DNA of 64,000 bases from Myoxocephalus aenaeus (lineage: Eukaryota > Chordata > Actinopteri > Perciformes > Cottidae). Location of the stretch: assembly GCA_038501785.1 (NCBI GenBank), contig JBAMJR010000154.1:5611001-5675000 (forward strand), given 5' to 3'. Position numbers and translations under genes: made by a program. Positions 24,345-35,657 of this stretch are shown in pieces. Below the pieces are notes generated by a model. It made no database searches. It had not been told where the DNA came from and worked only from the letters and a program-made list of their open reading frames with translations. Numbering within the stretch: position 1 is the stretch's first letter; each line of letters opens with the position of its first letter.

Positions 24345-26226
24345 TTACAAGTTGTGAATGCCACTCTATCTTCACCAGCTAGTTGCTAACTGTCTTCTGA
24401 TTGGTAGCATTGTTGTTTTTTAGAGCTTTTTCACTGTAAACAACTACTTGTAGCAACCTAAAATGATGCCGATGAGAAACCAATACAGTTAGTCCGAGGG
24501 CCAGTAAATCAAAACAATGAGCTGAAAGACACTTCCAAGCTTGGCGGATCTAAGAGTAGCTGTAGAGTTGGGGTGATGAATCTGTATTTTCATCCCCATT
24601 AACATACAAATGATCCATTGTTAATATAAACATATTGATTATATCCACTTTAGGTTCATCTTTAAATCTCAGCTTCTATTGGTTATTAGGATCATGAATA
24701 TTTCTGTAAAGGGGCTATTTTAGTAAAGTAAACATTGATTGTGATTATGGTTCGTAAAAGTGCATGGATGGGTTAAACCATGCACTGTGCATTGTGTGAA
24801 GTTCCCTACAAGGTAACCATTGTTTGGTCTTTGTGTATTGTAATGCAAGCAATGTTTATGCTCTTTTGCCAGGCAAACAAATGCTTCCCTAATAAAAACA
24901 TGGAAAAAAAATCACTGTTGCCTTTTCTTTGTTTACGAGCAGATGTAAGTGAACACACATTCATTCCACACTCACTTGTTGGTGTTGTTTCAGCCCCCCC
25001 AAGTTTATTTTACAGCTGTGTGTGTGTGTCAGGGTGACTGCGTGTGGACATATGATTCACAGGCATGATTTTTTTTAATTTAATTTCCATTATAAAAGTG
25101 GGGTCTGCTCAGTCACTGGTTTCAATGGTCTGCAGATGATGGAGTTGACTCAGCACAGCAGAAGTGAGTGGAAACCCCCACAGATGAAGGAGGAGGAAAC
25201 TATTTCACTGGGTTGAATGTGTTCCATTTTTAAGGTTTGATAAATTCCCCAAGCACCAAGTGTGCCTTTCCTAGAAAGTACCAAACCACTGCAGCCACAG
25301 AAGATAATACATTCAAAACTGCACCAGAGCTTCTCCCACTGACAGTGACAAAGCCAGTTAGATATGCATACTTTTGCATCACGAAGCAAAAATATAAATA
25401 ATGTTTAGATTATGAAATGTTTAGAAATGTTAACAGAGTAGAATACGATGCCAGCAATATTTTCGGTGTATGGTAAAAGATCAAATGGTAAATGGACTTC
25501 CCATCCACTTAAAGTGCCATACAAGGTTACACCTGCACACCCGATTGTAATCTAATGAATAAGACATTTATAACAGTGCAATTGGAATACAACTATAATG
25601 TCTTGTACTAGAAAATGAACCAGTGAACAACCAATAATAACAACCTTGACAACAGATTGCCGGCACAGAAAAACAATAATGGCTTCAGCAATGATGTAAT
25701 TGTCGTGAACCTCTCATCTCTTGTTGACTCCAAGGAAGTAAAGAATAGTTCAGTTGTAACGTTGGTGTATCTTAACCCGATGCACCAAATGGTTTGTTTA
25801 CGCAGAACCATCTGAGAAGCTGTGGTTGGAAACTGTTCGGATGAACCATCTGAGTACTTTTTGACAGTCCCTGACCTTTTCTAATCACCTGCCGTCAATC
25901 AAACTCTTGCAGATGTCAGTTGGGAGTAGAGCGAAAATGTCTTGTTCATCAAGAAAAGCCTTCAGTGTCATTCTTTGCAAGTTATGACATACAGTAACTG
26001 AGCATCAAGACCAGGGGTAATCAATTAGGAATTTCCTCATGCCCAGAACATGTTTAACTTGTGCTATGATTTAGTCCCATATATTAAAATAGCCTAGCAG
26101 TTGTATTAACGGCGGTATGTAGGCAACAACTGACTGTCAAATCAAATAAAGAAAGTTCAATTGAAAAACATCCCAACAATATTTAACGACAGTTTTCAAG
26201 TTGAACTGGATGAATTATAAATAAAT
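24345..26226. other. Non-coding stretch, no gene recognised
   Basis: About 1.9 kb without a supported gene. Contains a short GT run (25018-25029) but no recognised element. Confidence 0.5.
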
Positions 26227-26692
26227 TATCTCATTTCAAGTAAAATAAGAGACGCATTTAAGAATAAATTACATAACAGAAAGCTTTTGAAAATTGTGCA
26301 TCTTAAAATAAAGTAAATTTTTAACCGAATTGAACTGAGTTAAATTGACAATATTATATTCTTCTCATCTTCTAAAAAGAGAATATTGTGTGCAGGGACT
26401 ACATGTGTGGTTATGGAAACCACTTGTTTCAGCTCTATTCTCCTCTCTGTCAACAGCATTGTTGGGAGGTGATTAATGTGTGAGGATTCTGATGGTTAGA
26501 TCATAATCGGCTCTTAGGTTTATTTTTCAATGCCTTCATTTCGGATTAGAGTGGGTACCTAGTGGTGCTTCACATAACCGCTTTTAATAGTCGTCACGGT
26601 CTCTGAACATATGAGACACTGTTCTTTTGAACCCGTGGGAAGAATGAACACACAAGAGACTGTCCAATGGCTCTGGTCTCTTTCCCGTCTCT

Positions 26693-26778
<86 letters not shown>

Positions 26779-26881
26779 AGGATACACATATTTGATTGGC
26801 TGAGTAGCATCACATGATGTGATTTACATGTAATTGGTCGGTGTTTTTCCTGGACCGCTGAAGGAGTGCTGTAAAGACTAG
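26227..26881 (+). repeat. Duplicated segment, copy B (partner 17062-17816)
   Basis: Second copy of the segment described at 17.1 kb, same orientation, 9.2 kb downstream. Landmarks include AGAAAGCTTTTGAAAAT near 26277, ACTTGTTTCAGCTC, GTGTGAGGATTCTGA, CACATATTTGATTGGCTGAG and the GCTGTAAA end. It differs by small indels and by a long (GT)n that replaces unique sequence found in copy A. No gene is seen within it. Confidence 0.8.
26696..26777. repeat. (GT)41 microsatellite
   Basis: Uninterrupted GT dinucleotide repeat of 82 bp inside copy B of the duplicated segment. Frames read through it (VCVCV or HTHTH) are translation artefacts. It is likely to be highly polymorphic. Confidence 0.99.
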
Positions 26882-27788
26882 AAAAGCTGCACCGGGACAA
26901 TAGAAGCACGGCGTCAAAATGTAATAATTCTCAAAGTGATCCCCGGTCTAGATTAACCTTTTAAGGAGCCACCATTGTTGTTTTGAACCAACAGTATAGG
27001 CTCTGCCGTCGCATTACACACACCCAAACCACAGCTGCCAGTAGCTCATCACAGGATGCCGATTGGTCCGGCCACAAGGTATTACTTGAAGACTGGCAAG
27101 ATGGATTTTTGGCCAATATTTGATCCACCGATCCTCCCATAATCTTGTGATATTGCGAGAATCCGTTTGCTGTGCAAATTAAAGTAAATGTATATACAGC
27201 ATTCAACAATAATATGTATTTAAAACAGAGACATCACAACCAATAATTCTTTTCTGTTAAATCCGTTCCCTCAATGTTTCCACAGTTATGAAACAGAAAA
27301 CAGGACAGGACTTTGTAACACTCAACACCGTCCCACTGTTCATGCTCTATTATTATGGCATGTTCAAATACTCCAAATGGAAACATGCTCTTGCCTTATT
27401 AATTACCAGGAATGCACTCTACGAGCACCCCTCCAGAACCTGAGTGCTGAAAACTATGCCATCAAGAAGCCACAAGGCATGTGTACTCCCCTGTCCAACC
27501 AATGGGCCTACACGTCGGTTGCAGGGTAAGCGCCAAACTGCACTAAAGGAAGGGGATGTGTAAAAACAGGAAGAAAGGGGGTAAACAGTCTTTTTTCAGA
27601 AAACGGTCTTTAAACTTCAGAGCGCCGGTACAGTATTAAAAGCACACCGCCATAGTTCACGGTACATTTGAAATTTGCAAGTGAACATGAGTGCAAACAA
27701 AACATGCATGCGCACACACACACAGGCACACATACACACACACACAGTACAAGGACATTGAGGACAGACTGTGCTTCAGTTTGTTTCG

Positions 27789-27816
27789 ACCGTCATGCCG
27801 CTAATGGCATGACGGT
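27789..27816. repeat. Perfect 11-bp hairpin (first of a pair)
   Basis: Arms ACCGTCATGCC (27789-27799) and GGCATGACGGT (27806-27816) flank a 6-nt loop. It lies 10 nt from a second perfect hairpin. The downstream sequence shows no terminator-like or gene context. Confidence 0.95.
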
Positions 27817-27826
27817 AGAAGCATTT

Positions 27827-27856
27827 TTGGTTTTGTTCCCATAGGAACAAAACCAA
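27827..27856. repeat. Perfect 13-bp hairpin (second of a pair)
   Basis: Arms TTGGTTTTGTTCC (27827-27839) and GGAACAAAACCAA (27844-27856) flank a CATA loop. Like the neighbouring hairpin it has no mismatches, which is unusual in otherwise diverged non-coding DNA. Confidence 0.95.
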
Positions 27857-28206
27857 GGTGTTGTAGGACATCTGTCAACACTGCTGTCATCAATGTCACA
27901 CTGAGCATCTGATTAATCTGCGTAACTGAGCTGATCATGAATTAAGAAGCATACCAGAGTTAGAGGGTTTCCAATGAAGGCTAGTTGAGTGTTAATATTT
28001 GTTTATCTTAAGGACATATTCATGTATGTGGAAAACAATATACCACAAGGCACACTTAACCCCCCGCTTAAATTCTACCGGAATCAGTAGATTCCACGTC
28101 CTTTTCTCGCAACATCGTACGGGATTCACGCAGCGAGATATGAGCATCTAAACATGGACGTGTCGAATGACGCGTGCGTGAAGCTTCAGTGTGAGTCAGA
28201 GAGAAA

Positions 28207-28733
28207 ATGCCGAGCAAAGCAATTTTGGAGATTTGCCGAAGCAGCGACAAGGAGCCTGAAGGATTTGATACCTGCAATGAAGAGGACTACGCCAATAAAA
28301 GGCATCCATTTGAAGATGGGTAAGTGTATTTATTAACTTTGTTTTGCAATAGCACATTTACGTTAGCATCGTTAGCACATTTAGCTCATGCCGTGAGCAT
28401 AGTGCTGGATGTCGTCTTACGTGTCCGTAAGACTGCACGGTGCGTAATCAACTATCGTCACTATCACCGTCAACTTTATTTCAGTGAACTTAGTAGCCTA
28501 CTGACTAGTAGTGCTGGATCTCCGTTACGTGTTTGTAAAACGGCACGGTGCATAATCATAACTTTCTTTCAGTGAACTTAGTACTGACTAGTAGTAATTT
28601 ATTTTACAGAAAGGATTCACAGCTGCCAGTTTCCAGTGGACAACATGCCTCCCAGTCCGGTGCCACTAGATCACCACCGCCGGCCACAACGCCAGCCACT
28701 CCATCCCCACCATATAATACAAATTTGTTTTGA
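28207..28733 (+). pseudogene. Two-exon frame resembling a piggyBac transposase N-terminus
   Basis: A start codon at 28207 opens 37 codons plus two bases, up to a strong donor (GATGG/GTAAGTG, intron from 28320). An acceptor (ATTTATTTTACAG) ends at 28609. Joining the two keeps the frame for a further 40 codons to a TGA at 28731-28733, 78 residues in all. Exon 1 is acidic and contains ILE, PEGF and NEED. These align in order with ILE, LEGF and SEED in exon 1 of the piggyBac derivative at 36507-36622, and both exons end EDG at the same donor sequence. Exon 2 is rich in Pro, Ser and Thr, as expected for the linker before the transposase core. No catalytic core or cysteine-rich domain follows. I read it as the leftover 5' part of a piggyBac-type gene, probably not functional. 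A small expressed gene cannot be excluded. Confidence 0.5.
28401..28596 (+). repeat. Imperfect tandem repeat inside the predicted intron
   Basis: Two units start AGTGCTGGAT at 28401 and 28510. They share TTACGTGT, CACGGTGC, TAATCA, TTTCAGTGAACTTAGTA and CTGACTAGTAG. The second unit is shortened to about 87 bp from about 109 bp. Each unit brings its own TTTCAG, a decoy splice acceptor. The intron of the related piggyBac derivative at 36.2 kb also contains tandem repeats. Confidence 0.75.
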
Positions 28734-30365
28734 AAACAAGAGCTGTGGTAATGTTCATTTTTCATTTGCACACACCCCATGAAGCTTGATCTGCAGTATT
28801 AAGTCATTTTGCAGTCCCATTTTTTTATCATTTGATGTAAGGTGTGACAGACATCAGTTCTACTCAAAAGAGCAAGAGAAGTCTTCTTGATCATCTTTTC
28901 GACTTTGCTCGTCTACAGCCGTTCAGGACCTCCTCCTGATCCTCTACCCAGCCTGGCTGCAGCTGTTGCTTAGAGCTGGCTGAACATATGCCTGCTCCAA
29001 ATGCCTGTTGGGCTGCAGGTGTGACCAATGCCATGTGCCCAGTGGCTGCAGCACCTGAACTGGATAAAACCCTCCCTCTCCCACCTCCCCCAGCCTGAGC
29101 TTGGGGATCTGCCCCCTGTGCGGGATCTGCTTGGCTTTCTCCCTTGGTTTGCCACAAGTCACACAAACACAGAAGTTACCTGTTAACTCAAATGTCATCT
29201 GACAGTTCATGAAAGTTTAAAGGCTTTTCTGACAGTTTGGATTTTTGCTTAATGTTTGACGTTTGTTTTGCTTTGTGAAATAGAGATAATTAATTCCTGC
29301 TAGATAAGTAACCGTATTCATCTGCCAGTACCCTCTGCTGACATCCATGTGGTCAAACTGAATTTTCAGACCTGGTGAACAGAAATTTCCTCCGGGTGAA
29401 CAGGCAAAAAAGTCTACATCTTCTTTAGTGTTCTTTTCTTTTACTATCATCATTTTCATTCTTGAGTGTATGATGAATAAATAAGCAGCAGAGGCAAACA
29501 CTGCCTGGAGCACTGTGCTGAAGCCTTTAATGATCTTAGCTGGTGTTTCAGGAGCTTTAGTTTAGTCTGGTTAATTGTGTGTTGGCAGACACTGGTCAGA
29601 CCACAGCATGGATAGGACAGGTCTCAGTGGATGTTTAGCTGAGTCAGGTTTTGGGGGCGTGCAGGAGGCTAGTTTGGGGTCTGGGCCAAGGCCCAGGTGT
29701 AGGCTATTATTCCCCATCTGGACAACATAACTTTGGTCCCCTGGGCACAGCAGGGGGCGGGGCAAACCAAACCAGAACATCCAGTGCTCAAATTAGCTTT
29801 ACGATGTCATACTTAGCCTTCCTTGTGTTGCTATGAAACCACTCAAGCATCAAATAATCCCTCCCATCTCCTCTCCATTTAAATTTCTTCGCTCCTATAC
29901 CCTTGAGCTGTTGTGATATGAACCTTTTGGGAGTCATATTAACTATTTGCATTGCAATTACAAATGTCTATTCTGAAATCTACTGTTCAACGTTAGCATA
30001 TTTTTTCTAATATCTATACAAAATAATGATAATAGAAAAAAAACAGCCTCTAAAGATTTATACTATGTCTTTTTTTTCTTCTTCATATTAAGATGCATTA
30101 AAGCTAATATTTACCCCCCTGCTTTCTCCTCGACGTAATTATTCAGCGGCAGCAGCACAATGCATGCAGCTGCTGTGTTACACCTCCAGATTTTAAAGAT
30201 GACATTTCATGGAAACTTGTCCTAAATATAGAACCAGACAAATTCAAGAAACAGACAGAACTACATAAACATACTCCGATGACAATCCTCCCTTTTGTTC
30301 CCGGGGATTTTACAAGTCATGTACGCTCTTTCACACCCCTGCTACTCACATAGGTTCTACTCTGT

Positions 30366-30367
<2 letters not shown>
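28734..30367. other. Non-coding stretch, no gene recognised
   Basis: About 1.6 kb. A GC-richer patch (28890-29200) is open in several frames on both strands. One minus-strand frame has CVTCGKPRE, a zinc-ribbon-like start, but nothing after it supports a gene. Otherwise featureless. Confidence 0.5.

Positions 30368-30420
<53 letters not shown>
30368..30420. repeat. (AC)26 microsatellite
   Basis: Uninterrupted AC dinucleotide repeat of 53 bp. Confidence 0.99.
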
Positions 30421-30423
<3 letters not shown>

Positions 30424-30659
30424 CTTTGCCTGGTGATAACCTGTGGGTTAGTTCAGCTGTCTAGACAGAGAGAATATGGGGACTCTTGGGAATGCTTATT
30501 GTAAGCACAGACTTGTGTGTCAACAGCAGTTTAGCCAGAAGCTTGGAGGGTAATCAGGAGCTATGTTTCTAAATTGTCTATTTACTTATTGTCATTTAAA
30601 GGCATGTATCCACAAACATGACAGTGATAATGCAATAATAATAATTATTATCCTGATGC

Positions 30660-30785
30660 CCGTGTCCTCAGCAGTACTATGCTATTCTCCTGCCTGCCTA
30701 CCACTATCTACTGTAGGTTATAATCTGACTTTGGTCGAGTCCCTTTTACAACCCAATTTCAAATAATCCAAACTATCCATTTAAT
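30660..30785. repeat. Fragment related to the interior of the 9.5-kb hAT-like MITE
   Basis: ATCTACTGTAGGT, TTTTACAACCCAATTTCAAA and ATCCAAACTATCC occur in the same order and orientation as in 9731-9820. The termini are absent, so this is a partial, decayed copy or a shared subrepeat. Confidence 0.4.
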
Positions 30786-33700
30786 CTCAGGGCTGCGTCT
30801 CTTCAAATGAAAGTGCCAGAAGACCAAAAATGAATGCATGACAATTGTGGTTACTCATTCTGCTCTGTAGTATTTTGGGATAATGAATAACGACATGGAG
30901 CTTGAAAAGAAACTGAAACTTGCAAATTTATTCAACCTATTTTTTATTTTTTTATTTTACTTTCAAAGCATAAGCAAGCAGACCTCCAGCTGCTGTAAGA
31001 GGCACACATTTTTATTTTCAGTCTTTTTCTAATTAAATCTGTCACTGTGCGGACTTTAAATTTAACTACAGAGACGTGAGAAGTATTGCTATGCAACATA
31101 ATGACACAGTCATTGCTCGTAAAACTGACGAATGCAAATGGAACAAAAGCTTAAAAGGCATTCCTCATTAAAAATATGCAACTAAGTTCTTCTCGAAATT
31201 ATACCAAAAAAGGCTTTCATTCGCAACGCCTTGTTAAATTCCTCCAGCATCAGAGTCCTTTGAAAAGAGACCTTGTATTGCTCAGTGTCATTTATCAGAG
31301 CATAACAGTTTGAACTACATGCTCAATTAGGATGTGGTCATGTGTTTAATTGACAAGCTCTGAGCCAGAAAGCTGACTGACTAATTGAAAAAGTGGAGGC
31401 TGAATTTGTAGTTCTGACCAGCAGCGTAACATAATTGTGATTGGCCCCGGTGCAAATTAGTTTCTTGGGCCCTCGCACCCAAACACAAGCGCTGGAGAGC
31501 ACACACACACACACACACGCGCAACCACTTTAGACAATTGCAAAGCAAAAAATTGCTGTGCAACCATGGAGAGGCTCCCATCCTGCAAACAAGCTTTCAT
31601 CAGCGCCACAGACTTTCAAATGTGGAAAGACATGTGGTCACGTCTCCATCTCAAGCGCTCAGTTGATAGGTGACCCACATGGTTTGCTTACTTGACGTGA
31701 CAGAATTGCATAGAAGCTAATTCAGTGGGGACTGGGATGTTATGCTGCGGTGGAGGATGGCGTTTTGTTGGGCACCTGACAGTTTCTGGGCTCCTCTACA
31801 ACTGCACTAGTTGCATCGGCAATATTTATGCCATTGGTTCTGATCTAAAAGTTAGCTGAATGCCTTGTTTTTTTTTTTGCTCTGAGGTAGTCTCATTTTT
31901 ACGAGAGCGCCCAGAACGCCTTAGACTGACACTCAGAAAAAAAGCAGCACATGTCATTCGTGTTTTTTTTCTTCTCATTTGTGGTGACTGTTGCTGGACA
32001 CCCGGAGCTATATGACTTTACCAACCATAGTTACCGTGATCTAAACAGAAAACAAGCAATTATTTCGGAAAAGTTGTTTTCTTTAATCAAAACTGCTATT
32101 AGGTAGCGTATAGTTTATGGTTTGTGTCAGCATTCATTCAGTTGTTGCATAGCAACAATAAAAAAAAAAGAAACAGTCTGACCGGATGTCTTAAAAAAAT
32201 AAAAATAAAGGGGCAGTAAGTGGCGCGCCACTTTTTAAAGCTGCAGAACATGGCTAAAGTAACACTGTCACCTATGTTACATGTTGGGCTCGAGGCCTTG
32301 GCGTGTCTGATGAGCAGTGTGTCAATATAGTTCTTGCTGGACATTAAAACTGTGCACTGTACATCTCGACAAATTTCCGGCTGCTTGTGAAGCAGTGAAG
32401 ACTTGAGTAGGTTGTGTAACATCTGAGTTTAAGTAGTGGAAGGAAACACACACGGCCAAAACTGTCAGTCATTTCTCATGCGAGATGTTTGCCCATGTTA
32501 TTTCTACAGCATTTGTAAGAGAGTTAAGGGAAGAAACCTTAAACCTTGTTTGACTGGATATGAACGAAGAGGACATTTGTAATTACTGCCCCAACAGGAG
32601 AGAGTCATCGCAGAGGAAGAGAGGATTACATACACTGGCACATACAAATCTGGGAACTATGCAGTGTGACCGCAGCACTGCTCACTACGGTTCCAATGCC
32701 TTGCTCAATAACCATGCACAGGCAGATGTGGAAGAAGGCTGTTCCTCTGTGTTTGAATCTTTTCTCTGTCAAAAAAGCTCAGAAATGGTGGTTACATTCA
32801 TATTTTAGAAGCTGTTCCTTTGGGTCAGGGCTCTTCTTTGTCGTGTTAATGATGTAGTCATTTAAGCTCATTGCTTTGTTACACTTGGCGCATCGCACTT
32901 GACCTGGTGTTGACAAGTGTCAAAGAAAATGTCACAAAAACATTGTTTCAGTCGGACTGAAGAAAAGAAGTTGTGTCTGAGTGGCACACTTTTTATGCAA
33001 TGATATATACCCTGGCTTTTCACATTACTCCAGGAAACCACACACTATTCCATACAAGTTTTCTCTGGCAGGTTTCAGCACAGAAAGTTATATTTAGCCC
33101 TTGTGTGTTGAAATAAAACACAACATGTACTTGAGCGAGTTCCCCTCAAATCTTTTAAACGCCATATTCTGGTTTCTCTTTGTTGATTTTATCGGAACAT
33201 TTTTCAACGCTTGGTGTGAAGCACGGTACAATATTCCAGTACGGAAGAAGGCAAAGCGTAAACACAAATGTGGGTGCCATGGGATGATTCAGAGGCTATT
33301 TTCAGTCTATGAATGGCAAAAAATAGGAAGTGAGAAATAGTGAAAGGAATGCGATTGTTTCCCTGGCACTTCAGTGTTTCATGTTTCCTTTGGAGCATGA
33401 TGAAATAGGCTCTGTTGGTAGAAACAAATTATCATTGCAATTTACTATAAATACAGCCCTGTGTTTCTTTACACATCGCCAAAAACAACCAAACCATTAA
33501 GACATACTACCCTCGCTGACCTCTCTTACGTGAGTGTTTGTATATTTCCTTAAACGGAAAAGCTGAAGGAAGATTTGCATTCAATTTTTCATGTGTCTTG
33601 AACTGTGAATAATGAATGGGTTCAAAAGGAATTTTGTAAACTAGAAACCATCTTGCGAATGGATTACACCAACCGCAATGCCAACTCATGCCAGGTTTGT

Positions 33701-34210
33701 AAGATGGGGTCGTAAAGTGATGGGAGCAATGGCCCCTTCCCCACTTCCTACCCCAGTACTTCTGGCACCTTTGCTCAGACCACGTCCATCTTCACATCAA
33801 CCGTAATTTTTTATCTCATCTCCACATTTGTAAAAATTCAGAGACATAAACACTTGGCAAAGTACTCAAAACAGCCGTTGGGGACCTTGCTTTGCCAAGA
33901 TGATGCACACGGACTCACAAGGTGAAATCAATCAAAGTTGCTTGACAATTAAATGTACGCATGACTGATGAGAAACCAAGGCAGGCACTATCATAAATGG
34001 AGGGAACCAAAGACAAGGGAGGAAGACAAATGGTCGTAATATGCGCAAATATTTTACCACGAGTTAAAATATTATCAACAAATGTTCTCACTGCATCTTT
34101 CCATTGGTCTTGTGTGCAATCATGACACACAGTAAGCAGCCCGTACATGCCTCGATAGATTCTGATTATATTATACACAGAGCAGTCAACCAACTGTGCC
34201 TTATTTCCTA

Positions 34211-34236
34211 CCCCCCCCCCCCCCCCCCCCCCCCCC
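34211..34236. repeat. Poly-C tract, 26 bases
   Basis: Uninterrupted run of 26 C. Such tracts are hard to sequence and may vary in length between assemblies. Confidence 0.97.
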
Positions 34237-34397
34237 GTTGAATTTATGAGCAGATTTGGTTTTATTTTGATAGTTATGCTTTGATTCTACAGGACACCTT
34301 TGTGTAAACTAAAAATGTGAAATCAGAAGTTTTTACCAGCAGGTCCCTCTGCTCCTGTGAAGTCAGCGCTTCTCCTTCATCTCTCCCATATGGTGCA

Positions 34398-34401
<4 letters not shown>

Positions 34402-34484
<83 letters not shown>
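34402..34484. repeat. (CT)n microsatellite with one interruption
   Basis: 83 bp of CT repeat interrupted once by a G at 34449. Long serine/leucine and arginine/glutamate runs in its translations are artefacts. Confidence 0.98.
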
Positions 34485-34488
<4 letters not shown>

Positions 34489-35657
34489 GCCTTTAGGAGA
34501 AGCTTTGTGGAGATATGCCTTCAGTGTTGTCCACGCATCATTACACACATCAGTTTTGTTGGAAACAATCACTGAACCACTGCCACATGTGGGTTAGAAT
34601 GCGTAAAAAAACTGTAGTGTGATGCATTTTCCAGCTTGTAGGATTCATAAACAGACGAGCATATCATATAAAGGTTTGATGGTTTCTTCTCTGCAGGGCC
34701 CCCATAACGCAAGAGTCATAAACATACCATATAGGAAAGGTTATTAAACATTTATTTTTGTGTCTTGGGCCCAAAATTAGAATGTAGTGCTTCCAAGGGA
34801 CCAATAGATGTGTACATTTACTATTATATTCTATAGTTGTTCACTGTTAATAGGTAGAAACATAGTAAATACTCAAGTTAAAAACTTGAATTACTCATCA
34901 CACAACCTTGTTAAATAACAGGCATTACCAGTGTATGAGTATGCTAACTAACCAAACACAAGAGAAAAGCACACTGTTCCTTGGTTATTAACTCACTGCA
35001 CACTGGAGGTCATTTTCAGTCGATTTTCTCGATTTGACATAATTTTCTTAGATTCACCTTTTAAGGCACTTGCATATAAGATATATACCCATGTTTTACA
35101 TCATAAATTGCAGAACAATCTCAGCTATCTATATAATGAGGCACCATTGTCATAAGGCAAAAGTGTAAAGAAAAAAACTTTATAATATGACACTAAAGCT
35201 GAAAAATGGAATCTCGATTTTTGGAAATTCTTCATATCGCTTGAAAAAACCTAACTTTACTCAGGTGGTGACTCTGTTTAGGTGATGGCAATTGGTTTAC
35301 CAAAGGTTTTAGGTTCACAAAAGCAGTGAAATATATGAATAAAATGTTAGATACATGTAAATAAATGTCTAAAACTAAAGTTTTTATTATCGTTTTTTGA
35401 GTAGAAATATGGTCTTTCACAGCTTTCACCAAAATGATAAAAATGGGACTGAGAAATGACTTCATAGTGCAGATAAAGCTTCATGGAGTGTGTGCAAATG
35501 AAAAATGACCATCACAACAATTTTTTTTTTTTTAAATAAAAATATGTATTATAAAAAAAAAAGAAAATATGTACAGAATATATATTCAGAAATATAAAAC
35601 AGAACAAAGACTAGACCATTTACAATATACAAGTATATATGCTTCAATGGCATATCC

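Larger units (their letters stand above)
26882..28055. other. Non-coding stretch with two hairpins, no gene recognised
   Basis: No coding gene. Contains an impure CA repeat (27714-27746) and the twin hairpins at 27789-27856. TTAACCCCCC at 28056 might be a piggyBac-type left end for the small frame downstream, but a matching right end was not found. Confidence 0.5.
30786..34987. other. Non-coding stretch with homopolymer and CT microsatellite
   Basis: About 4.2 kb without a supported gene. 31420-31500 (AGCGTAACATAATTGTGATT, GGCCCCGGTGCAAATTAG, TTGGGCCC) resembles the decayed end of an abundant fish repeat. An AC run lies at 31500-31518. Poly-C and (CT)n are listed separately. Confidence 0.5.

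Noticed and set aside
26559..26909. 116-codon frame with a long HTHTHT run
   Set aside because: Translation of the (GT)n microsatellite.
28891..29216. Minus-strand frame with CVTCGKPRE, zinc-ribbon-like
   Set aside because: Only one Cys pair, no second half of a zinc site, and several frames are open in this GC-rich patch.
34357..34575. Frames with long SLSLSL or REREREs runs
   Set aside because: Translation of the (CT)n microsatellite.
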